From: Amphiura filiformis
Taxonomy: Eukaryota; Echinodermata; Ophiuroidea; Amphilepidida; Amphiuridae
Direction: 5' to 3'
Assembly: GCF_039555335.1 (NCBI RefSeq)
Contig: NC_092628.1
Coordinates: 68,080,292-68,144,291, forward strand
DNA length: 64,000 nucleotides
The first letter of the stretch is position 1; every line of letters begins with the position of its first letter. Positions 12,182 to 24,100 of the stretch are shown here, piece by piece. A program made the translations under genes and the position numbers. The notes under the pieces were generated by a model, which searched no databases, was not told the DNA's origin, and saw only the letters and a list, made by a program, of their open reading frames with translations.

Positions 12182-15100
12182 ATGGCAGCGCCCTGTGAAA
12201 ATTTCGACAGGTAAAACTCTTATTTTTATCATGATTATCTGTATCTTCTAACACATAAACAACTTCCTTTCATATTTTATCGTTTTATATAAAATATAGT
12301 TTAACATAGTATTAAAATATGACTTCCTTTAATGACTGAAGGCAATTGACGTCATCTAATATAAGCTTATAAGCCGTGACATCATACTGAAACTCTTCAA
12401 GTCTCTGGTTAGACCACACCTGGACTATGCTATGCAAGCATGGAGCCCGCACATGGAAAAGGACAAGAAGGTCATCGAAAAGGTGCAGGCAAGAGCAACC
12501 AAGCTCATCCCGAGTATTCAGCATCTTACATACGAAGAACGACTAAGGAGACTCAACCTCACCACAATGGAGAAGAGAAGGGAAAGAGGGGACATCATCC
12601 AAATAAACATTCAGAATCATGAATCAAATCGACAGGATCAATCCAGATACCCTTTTCCAGAAAGCGGACTAGTACCAGGGCACCAGAGGACACTCCCAAA
12701 AACTGGCCAAATCAAGATCAAGACTAGATACAAGGAAGTATTTCTACAGTCAACAAAGAGTGGTGGAAAATTGGAACAAATTGCCTGAAAGTGCTATTCA
12801 ATCGCCCACACTCCTCTGCTTTAAGCAGGAACTAAGCAAATTGGGTTTCTAATGGGCAAAAAAGCCCCCCAAACCCTGCCACACTATTATCATCTCAGAA
12901 GAAGGTGAAGGTGTGGCATCTAAGGTATGTCTAAGGTATGTCTTAAAAATTAATTCATTGGTCTTACTAACGCCAAATTGGTCAAGCTGGGAGATTCCAC
13001 GTTTGTTGATAGAAAAACAGCCTAGGCTAATAGAAATTGGCACTCCATTCGTGGTGGATAATAATAAAGTTTAAAACATGTAGGCCTAGCCTATGTCCGC
13101 ACTTAGGCAGGGTGATTCTTTTTGGATTATTTTATTTGATCCTATTTGTGACCTCTTCTCATAATTTATTACTTTCCTTTTCTCACAAGTAAAGTCTGAA
13201 ACATCGAGTCGTAGTACCGTCCATGCGAACTTGGATGCCCGGCTTGGATGTAAGCTTTTAAAATAAGCTTACATCCAAGCCTTGCATCCAAGTTCGCATC
13301 TAAGCGCTTAAATAGGCCTACATGTTGACGCAAATTCAAGAAAGTAGAAAACTTGGAAGTATGACTATATCCCGGGACTATATCTGCCTGTATTTTGCAA
13401 ACTAAAACAAGAATAGGGCCTACTCTATTAAATAAATACGAAAATGAGAGTAGGCCTATGACTGAATTAATTTAGATGCCAAGACACTGAAACTGATATC
13501 GTAAAAGTCACACCGGCGCTTGCACAAAGTTATGAATGAATCGTGCCGTACATGCGTACAATGGTTTATACTCATCACATGTATATCGCCATGGTCGGGG
13601 CCAGGGTTCCCGTTAAGGTTTTAAAATGTGCGTCCGTAATGACGCTTAGTTTGCTGACGAAGTTGCAAAACTTGCGTCCAGACAGATTTTGAAAGCGCCC
13701 ATCTGAAAGTCACGATTATGACGATACACACGTACCCGGTCTACACCTCATCAAATGTTGATTGTTAAAAAAAATAAAAGTGCATTTTCACGTGATATTC
13801 CATCTCCGTTCGCTATCATAATTTTTCTCATTTCTGTGTCAGTTTTGGTCCGAAACGTGGTCAAAAACAGGTGCAAAAACATGAGCAAAGTCTGTCAATC
13901 TTGGGCAATTTTCATTCGTACTTTCACTTCCGCATTTCTTTTTTTAAATTAACGTGTTGTTGATGCTACAAAAACTAAAACACGCGCTACCACAAAAAAA
14001 AAAAAAAAGGGTTATCATTTGGATTTTGTCTTTAAAATTGCTTTTATTCATCGTAACAATAATACTAATAAAGGAAACCTAGATTATTTATGAGAAAATA
14101 AACTTAAAATATTAAAAATTGAATATTGTCAGGTTGTGATAAATAATTAAATAAACATTATCCGCACGTTAGCGGCACGTGCATGGTTGTAAACAAATCA
14201 ATCGGGACTTCCCCAGGCCAGCGATCGTTCGGAAAGCATGCAAAAAGTGCACGATTTCCTGACGTTGCATTTACAAATATTGCAGAATTTACTTCAATTC
14301 TCAGCAGGTAGGTCAAAATTTTGGGGCTTTTATTATCTTAAAAATATAAAAGAATAAAAATTTCTCATTTTTATCATCAATTAATGATAAAATTTTGAAG
14401 TTTTGTCTGCGTCCACATGCATGTGACATGGACGCAAAATACTTGATTAGCCATGTGAACTTGCGTCCAAATTTGTAAAATACGCGTCTGGACGCAATGA
14501 CGCACACTAACGGGAAGCCTGGTCGGGGCACGTATATAGGGCTATTTGCATGCGTGTCATGGGTCGACCTGGCTAAAAATCCGGCGCTTATGGGCGAATG
14601 TGGCAACCCAAAATTCTGGTCGACCTGGGAGAAACCGATTTACGATAACTTCTATGGTCTATCGTGTGCGATACGCTATTTTTGGTCGACCTGGGATTTT
14701 TTTCTCCCAGCTTGACCCAAAATGCCTTACTAAAATACTAACTTAGACACAGACTTTAAGGTACACATTTCGAGGTGCATAACAAACACCAAATTGGTGT
14801 CATAACAAACACCAAATTGGTGTCGATGACCTGACATGCATGCATTCTTTTGTCGAGAGTTCACATGGTCTTTCAATTTGTGCCGAGTGTCCTTGGCAGA
14901 CTTGACTATGCTTCAGTGGTCATGAAAGGATTCAATAGATAACCTCTTCCCAAAGATGTTTTACTTTAGTAAAACCTAGATAAGCTGATGCCTATACTGA
15001 TGCACGGCAGTGAACGTAACCGTCCGTTCCGGCTGAAATCCAGAAATTACGTCATTTGTTCTGGTGCTGCCACTTCCGGGTAACGCGGGAGAAGAACATG

Positions 15101-18100
15101 CCTTTTGCAAACAAAATGGCCGACTCGTCCCGGCCCCTTTCCAGCGAAAATACAGCTTATTTAGCCAATGTGAACATGGGTCATCGCCAGAAATATTTTC
15201 CTATGCATTATTGGACTAACACGTCAGCTACATGGTATTTCACGATATAACAGTAATAAAAAGAAAACTGCAAACGTTTGTTCGTCGGATTTTGACGAAG
15301 TGACCAGCTCTAATGACGTCATGATGTAAACAACATCTGGGTCGTTATACTCGTTAATAATTAATTACGTAAACCCAAATATGGAAACCTCCAAACCTAT
15401 GCAAATTAGGTGTTCGACGAATCAAAATACGATCAGCCCACCTCCAAACCTATGCAAATGAGTTCAGGCGGTTACGTGAACATGTAAACTTATGCGACTC
15501 TTGTGTATACCGACCTCTGTGCCTCTGCCCCACTAATCCCCAGCTATTGTCTGCAATTGCACCTCGGAAGATATATTATAACAACTCAGTCCCTCAAATG
15601 ATAGTCATATAACGACCAAAAGATAAATGACTGACTATCATTGAGGACTGAGTTCCATAGTCTATAACTTACTATACTCTTGGAAATTACCTGCGTAACC
15701 TGGTCCATGCGTTAACAATTAGGGGTGGTGCAACAATTATGTGTACCCCTGGGGTGGTGAATTATAGGGGGACAAAGATTTTTGGCAGGCCAGGGAAAGC
15801 ATATTTGGCAGGTCGAAAGAAGGGGGGTCAAGTGATTTTTGGCAGGTCGTAAGGGGGGGGGGAGCGATTTTTGGCACAGATATCGATATTTTAGGCACTG
15901 TTTCTATATTACGCTCTTAAAAGGTGTAGGAAAACGTTAGGAACACATTCAAATATGCAAGCCAAAATTTCCTGCTCGCTGCGCTCACATTATAATACGG
16001 TATATGATAAGACAGTTTGGTTTTAAATTCGAGTTCCCCAAAATTTTGCATACATAAGTGGGGGCAAAGATTTTTTGGCACATCAAAAGGCACATCATTC
16101 GTCGATTTGCGTCGGATTTCTGAGCCTGCTGTCATGCCATGAACACGGCCTTTTGTGGTGCCAATGTCATTATTGTGTAAAGCTGCATTTATACTCATTT
16201 GGTTACTCATGCTAGACTGAATCCTTGTCATTTACAACTGCGCAAGTTACATGTATGTGTGTTATGCATGTTAGTGAACTTTGACAGACTGAGGGGGTCA
16301 ATCTATTTACATGCTGCTTTTGAAAAACAACAAATTGTGCGCATGCTTAGCATGCAAATACAACGGCGATTTTGTACACTGATCATGCGTGCGATTCAGT
16401 TTTCTGCAAAAGAGATTGAGTATGCAATGCATCTTTAGAAATGACCGACCATTGTGTGTTCTCAAGTGGGTACTTCGAGACCTACATGTAACACACATTT
16501 GTAATGGTTCAATCAAGCATTAAAAGTACTTTTAGTTTTTGAGAAAAAAATTATAGTGTGAAAAAGTTTAGTTCATGTGTGTCAAATATTGGTACAGTAT
16601 TTTGCTATTTTCATTTTTCATCAAGGGTCAATGAATTCATTGAGGAAGTCTGCCAGAATGTTGAAGACAATTGCCAACTCTCTCATCTGATATGCTTGGA
16701 TTCACACAAACTCTTACAGCCTTGGCCGTCAAAAGTTACAAATGATGATACAATTGAACTAAATCTGGATTCCAATAACAGAGAAGTAGTGACTGATTCT
16801 CAAAGGGCTAATGATAGGGAAGGCAACAAAACAGATGATGCTGTTTTGTCTGCTGAAGAGGCCAAAGCTTTAGCAGAAGTTGATGATATTTTAAGCAAGG
16901 CACAAGAAGCCAGAAAGCTACAAGCAAAGGTAAAATTTGGTAACAAATTAGTTTAAAAAAGTACCGTAAAGATTCGCCTGATGGCGCACTTGGGCTCCTT
17001 TGCCTTGGGTTAAATTTTATGAATAAATAGAGAACTCATTCCGCTAAAATCCAAAGAAATAAGGTTGCATGTCCTTATTTGCTGGTGGGAATTTTACAGG
17101 AAGGCACTTTTAGGTAGTGCCTAAAAATCAACTTAAATGTCAAAGAAGCCCATAGTGCCATTAGGCGAATCTTTACGGTATGTGGTCATAAAGACAAATT
17201 AATCAAATTTCATATTAAAAAAGCAAGTAGTTAAAATCATCATAAATATTGCAGGAATGCAATAGTTGTATGATTTTTGCATGTCAGGGAAAAGGCATAA
17301 ACACTACCTTTCAACAGTAGCAAGTGAGAATAAAGCACTATGGACCGGACCCATTGAAACCAAGGTATTAGCCAGAGAGGTGTCTTTAGGGTGTCCAAAA
17401 TGGTCAAAAATACCTTATTCTTCAAAATCAGAGTGTCCACTTCCTACAATTGTATTCACTCCATTATAAAAATAAGAAATCTCTGGCTAATGCCTTGATT
17501 GAAACTCATTGCACTGTTGTGTTATTTCTTGTATCAAGTTTTTAGTACATGTATGAATGATGTGACTTTCAATAACTAAAAAGGAGAGGATAAAAATTAG
17601 AGCGTGTTAGTCTATCCATCTAAAAAAATACAAAAACTTACAACTTTTTTATTAATTTTTCAGATTGTCTGATATTGCAAATTGCTGACTATTCCTTAAG
17701 GGCGTACTACACCCATATATTGGTTTGATTGGTCTAAAAAAAAATATTTTTTCATTTATAGCGAGACGATATATGCACAAAAAATGTGAAATAAAAAAAA
17801 ATTTAAAAAAATAAATAAAAAAGGTGTTTTTAAACCATTGTATAGTAAGTCATTTTAGCCCTATATATTTTTTGTTTACCGTATCCTGGTAACTCAGATG
17901 CGTGTTTCATAACAAACCATAATTTATTCTTTTCAACATGTTCAAGTAGGGTACATGAATAGAATACATTAAATCCTTTGTTATACTCTCTATAGAAAAT
18001 CTAGTGGTGCTTGCAAAATATATAACACTGAATAAATTAAATAAACACTTACACAATAGATGCATAGTCATTAGTCAATTTGATATTGATGTTGTTATTG

Positions 18101-21100
18101 ATGTGTTGTTAGGAGAAGAAAAGGCTATTAGGTCACCGTATGTCAGGTTATAGGTCAATTGGTTCAGGTCAAATTTAAGCATCAATTTTGAATACACATG
18201 TGAGTGAGAGTCTGTGATACAAAATGTATCATAATGAGGAATAATTTTGATATTCTGTCTTTAACTGGATATATATCGAGAAGTGCAAGGTGGATATACT
18301 AATATACCTTGGGATGTAAATGGTGAGTACAATTTAGAATGCCTAGTTGAGATGGATTTCACAAATAAATATAAAATAGTTACCAAAATCACAAAAGCTA
18401 AGCTTACGGAAAACTACCCAATATGGTGGTATAGGTGACAAGAAATACAATTTTTTCAACATTGCTGTAGTATGGTTGTGGTAACCTGTTACCTATGGCT
18501 TAATTAAGTTTCAGTGAAATAATGTCGCAAGTTAAAAATACAAAATATAGCTCAACATTGAAAATAGAAGCATTTTAACCAGTTCCTTTTTTAAAGTTGT
18601 GGAGCACCAAGTTCATGAAGTCATAAAAGAAATCAGGAACCACTTATTCCCATTTTACATATCAACTTTATTTCCCTAACGTGTTAGCAACACATATCCA
18701 AAATTTTAACGAAATCCGTTGATATTAAGCTTTCCAAAATGAAGTGAATTTAAATCATCAGTGATGTACCACCTTTTGGCTTCTACTTTTAAAAGCATGT
18801 AAGCTACGTTGATACCGATGCCACCAATAAAACGAGAATATTTGCCCTTCATTTTGCATACCACTTTGTCCAATTTTTTTTTGTAATTTCTTCACAAAAT
18901 GCAAAAAATGCAAAAAAAAAAATCAATGGGTGTAGTACCCCCTTAAACTTAGAATTTGTAGAAATGCTATAATTTTGAATATGATATTTCTCAACAGCTC
19001 ACTAGAACCACAGCCAAGAAAGCAAGGACTCACACATCTCAAAGTACAAAACAAAGCAAACCACAGCATTATGAAGCAGAAGAACCAAGCTCAAACTCAC
19101 CACCAACACTTTCCTCTGATTGTAATCACACTGAAATAGACAGTGATCCTGTAGTTATAACTGAATCAAAGCTACAGAGTTTATTATCCCACACAACCAC
19201 TAAGCCTTCCACAAGTGCTTTCAGGAATCAAGCTGCTCCCAAAATAAGAAAGAATCTGAGTGGAAAAGGGGCTTCAAAAACATCTGCTTCATCAAGAGGT
19301 GTTGTGAAAGTACCCAGACCAACATCAGCTGCTAAGATGCAGTATAAGACGTCATCATCTGAAATAGGCAAGCACAATGTGAATAGAAAACCACCATCAG
19401 GTTCAACAAACAGGACTTTGCAGAGACATAAAGATCAAACGTCATCAGAGAAGTTAAAGCCATCAGGTAATAGATCACAATCAGTGGAAAGACGACCATT
19501 TGATGCCAAAAAGCTGACAAGATCACAGTCAGAAGAAAGAAGGCCAAAGGTCAAATCCAGTGAAAGGGAGGTCAAGTCTGCCGAGTCTAAACTGCGTCAA
19601 CAAGATGTGCAATTAAAGAGACCATGTAGAAATGACCTGGACAATGCTATTGTAGGTATGGTAGAGGGAACTGACAGGTTGAGGATAGGAGATTCTGGTG
19701 GAAGGCGAAAACAGGATGAACAGTTGGTTGGAAGTTCCCCGTCATTTCTTTTGAGGAAAGATGGGTAAGTATTCAGATAATATGATTAGGACCAATTGAT
19801 CTGGTATCACATAGCAAAATGCTTCATATTTTCAATATAAAATATATATTCTAGAGATTATCACTGGAACTACATTTTATTTGTCTAACTAAACCGTATA
19901 CCCTGGCGAGACAATCAAGACTCAAGAGTCATGCTGTGAAGTAACCTAATTGCAAAACACTTAGAAAAATTGCAACTGATGTACAAGTGTATCTCCCTCA
20001 CTTCAGGGGGAAGTTGGTGTATTTGATATTACCAAATAAAACAAGTAAAGACCAATTAACGGATCACCATGTTCTTTATATATTTTCCCCTCGCAGTTCT
20101 ACTCTCACAGTTCCAGCGAAGTTGAGGAAATTACATTCCAGTGCAGAGAAATTAAGAGAGAAACTTTCATCAACTAGCAGTTTGGAGGTGAAGAGTAACT
20201 CTGTAGAAAATCACTTTAAAACAAGACTCGAGGCCAAGGTAATGTTTATATCTTAGTTATATGTATGTTCATATGGCAGGCGTGCTACATTATATGAACC
20301 CCTGAGTTTGGAGATGAAAAGGGGTGGGGGTTATTGCTATATATGTTATCTATGCCATCAATCTGCTGATTCATAGATTGTCATTCCACAGCTGTTTCTT
20401 TTGGTACAGCTTTTATTTTTGTCACCATAACCTTGATCTCTTAATCCGAACCCAATCCTAACCTAACCTAGATCTCTTAATCCGAACCCAATCCTAACCT
20501 AACCTAGATCTATTCCTGACCCTAAAATCTAACTTAGTCTTAATCACTTGAGGTAGCAGTTATTCTAAAGTCTTGCTAACATGTTGACAATCACCAAGGT
20601 CTTAGCCAGCCATGTGTCCACCCGTCTTTAAGACGGCCTAATCTAATTTTAGACGGGTGGATTTAATGGATTTTACAGATGTGATAGCTCTAAAACAGAT
20701 GTTTTTAAGGTTATATGAACTTGAGACTAATTCAGAGTGACACGTTAAGGCCAAATCAGGACATATTTGACCCTAGTGACCCTTCCATGGGTATAGACAG
20801 TGGATTTAATGGATTTTACAGATGTGATAGCTCTAAAACAGATGATTTTAAGGTTATATGAACTTGAGACTAATTCAGAGTGACATGTTAAGGCCAAATC
20901 AGGACATATTTGACCCTAGTGACCCTTCCATGGGTATAGACAGTGGATTTAATGGATTTTACAGATGTGATAGCTCTAAAACAGATGATTTTAAGGTTAT
21001 ATGAACTTGAGACTAATTCAGAGTGACATGTTAAGGCCAAATCAGGACATATTTGACCCTAGTGACCCTTCCATGGGTATAGACAGTGGATTTAATGGAT

Positions 21101-24100
21101 TTTACAGATGTGATAGCTCTAAAACAGATGATTTTAAGGTTATATGAACTTGAGACTAATTCAGAGTGACATGTTAAGGCCAAATCAGGACATATTTGAC
21201 CCTAGTGACCCTTCCATGGGTATAGACAGTGGATTTAATGGATTTTACAGATGTGATAGCTCTAAAACAGATGATTTTAAGGTTATATGAACTTGAGACT
21301 AATTCAGAGTGACATGTTAAGGCCAAATCAGGACATATTTGACCCTAGTGACCCTTCCATGGGTATAGACAGTGGATTTAATGGATTGTACAGATGTGAT
21401 AGCTCTAAAACAGATGATTTTAAGGTTATGTGAACTTGAGACTAATTCAGAGTGACATGTTAAGGCCAAATCAGGACATATTTGACCCTAGTGACCCTTC
21501 CATGGGTATAGACAAGTTGTTTTATATTTGAGGGTCAAATTTTAGTGTCTGCTTGGACGGGTGGTTTCTGATTTCTGGCTAAGACCCTGACAATCACTAT
21601 AGTCTGTATACCTTCTTCGAGGCAGTAATTTAGATATCATTTTTTCTTGTATTTCTAAAGTAATGATGAGAAGTATCTTAATACTAATTACGGCGTGTCC
21701 GTCCTCTGTCCGCTGCGATCGCGTCCAGCAAGGTGCGCTATCGCGTGCTTTCGCGGTGCGCTATCGCTGAGTATCCACAGGAGTGTGCGCGAGTACAGTG
21801 CGCGCATCGGAAAAGCATTACAGTGTGACTAACAGGTGCATCTCATCGGACCAATAATTATAGGCCTTATTTTCAATACCAAACAAGTGCACACACCAAA
21901 CACGTGCATATAGGCCTATATTTCAGCAGAACATGACTATTTCCGGAATCCTCCAGAATGGTTAACATAACAATTATCCGTTGTGGTAAGGCCTATAACC
22001 GTTTTTGCGTTCACGTTTCTCGCGATTGATTTCATTACTTACCGAAGTAAGCATCACACCTATAAAACAAACAGAGTTGATTAAGTTGTGTCAAGTTGGG
22101 TCTTGATCATTGAGAGACGCATTTCATAGTAGTTTAAAAAGTCAGGGTAGGTATATGGGTAACGGGTTTAGGTAATTAGAAATAGGCCTATCACGAGAAG
22201 CGCCCGACCCGAGAACCGCGAAATCTAGTACTATATAAAAGTATATGTATTTTCAGAGAGAACATGAGACAAGGACTCCAACTAGCATAACAGATTCCTG
22301 CAAAAATTAACAGTTTTGAGAAAATTGCAAACTTTGATTCTACTTTACTGCCTTGAGGAAGGCATACAGACTATAGGAGTATTTGCTTGATTGCTTCCAC
22401 CACTTGATCATCCAATGATTTGTCTCTCAGTTGCTTGCTACTGATAATATGATACAGCCATAGGCTTTTATCATGATTATGAAGTTGAATGTGATCATCA
22501 GTTACTTCTGCTTTGTGCCATCTCGGTGGCCATCATGTTTGCCATTGACACTCAAAACTTTTGATTCAACTCTTGATGTCTCTTGTTTTACTTGGTCATC
22601 TCTGTGAGCAGTCCATTCATTCTAACTGTGAAGGTACCCTGTGGTGGTTTTGGGAAAGTTTTGATGGTGAAAAAATTGTTCCCAATGTCTTGCATATATA
22701 TTTGACCTCCGGGTCTGAAGTTGTAAATCTGTCCATCTTTGCTTTAGTTATGAAGTGGTTTTCAGTCTCAATTGCTGACACATTTTGTAAATTAAAGCCT
22801 TCAAACTTACAGTGAATGAACTTGTATGTCATGAAATGTTAAAGGAGTATTTTGTGATCCTAGCATACTCTTTTTATGACATTTTTCACTAGATATCCAC
22901 GAAAAAGCTTACTTCCAAAATTTCAGTTGATTCCGATTTTGCATTTGCGAGTTATGCATGATTATGTGTATTAGACTGCTCCATAGACAATGTGTTGTAA
23001 TTGCGTTCTGGTATACCAGAACGAAATTCTAATTTCACAATATCTTTGCTAAACGAATTAATCTGCAAGAAATTTTTTGTACATAAACATTATGTAGCCA
23101 GAGGTTTCCAGTAATATAAAAATCTCAACTTTTTTTGAGAAAGTGGGGGATGATGCTGTGGATCACAAAATGCCCTTTAAATATTAAGTTATTTTTTTAT
23201 ATCTTTTATCCATGCAGTTTTCACATGAAGAAGCAGTGTCTCTAAGGGATCTGGAAGTAAGATTACAACAATTACATTCTGAATGTAGTCAGCTGTGTTT
23301 TGTTGCCAGGGAACTGCAGAAACTTGCTACTAATATAACAGGTAATGAGCACCACAAATCATCTGCAATATTTAGGAGTGGGTTATTATTAGGGCATGCA
23401 TGATCAGCCAATCATGGCAGTTGTAGAACTCATCTTCAAATATACCTTTCTCTACTCCCATGAACCTGTAACATTGTGGAGATGCTGGCATCTGAAATTC
23501 TTTGGATGAAAGGCAAGTCCTCTATTATCAGTCTATATAGACAAATTCAATTTCACACATTCCTACACCTCAATGGCAGACATTGACATGGGACCATCCA
23601 ACCTGAAATGTGAAATAATGCAGGCTAGGTGGAGGTTTTAAACTGCATTCCATCACCCATGTTATGCATAGATAAAAGAATGATGAAAGTTGACAACACA
23701 ATACAATATAAGATCAAGTTTTAGCAGCTTTTATCCACCCAATTGGGCAGTCACAGTGCGGATGGACCCCAGTAATGGTCAAATGAATTCTAATCATCAA
23801 TATGTCTTGGCTCGTTGGATTTGTTTATATGGGCAGGCAATGTGCATGACTTCTAAGGAGGTGCCATATTAGGATTTGCATAATAGAGATTCACATGACA
23901 TTTCATTTTGTTATGAATGATGTTCTGTAATTTTGATGTTGAAGGACCAGCATGGACTGAAATGAAGATTAAGAAGTCTTACTATTAAACATTCCAAAGG
24001 TATATGGTTTTCCCTTTTGTGGAATGATTCCTTCCCCTTGCCTTTCCCTGTTTCCTTTTTCTAATTGATTTTACATAGAAGACTCTGAAGTCAATGGTGC

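Noticed and set aside
15056-15250. Alternative first exon of TEDC2 starting at 15116
   Set aside because: The only in-phase 5' splice site is weak (gtattt), while the 12182-12210 exon matches the family N-terminus and phase.
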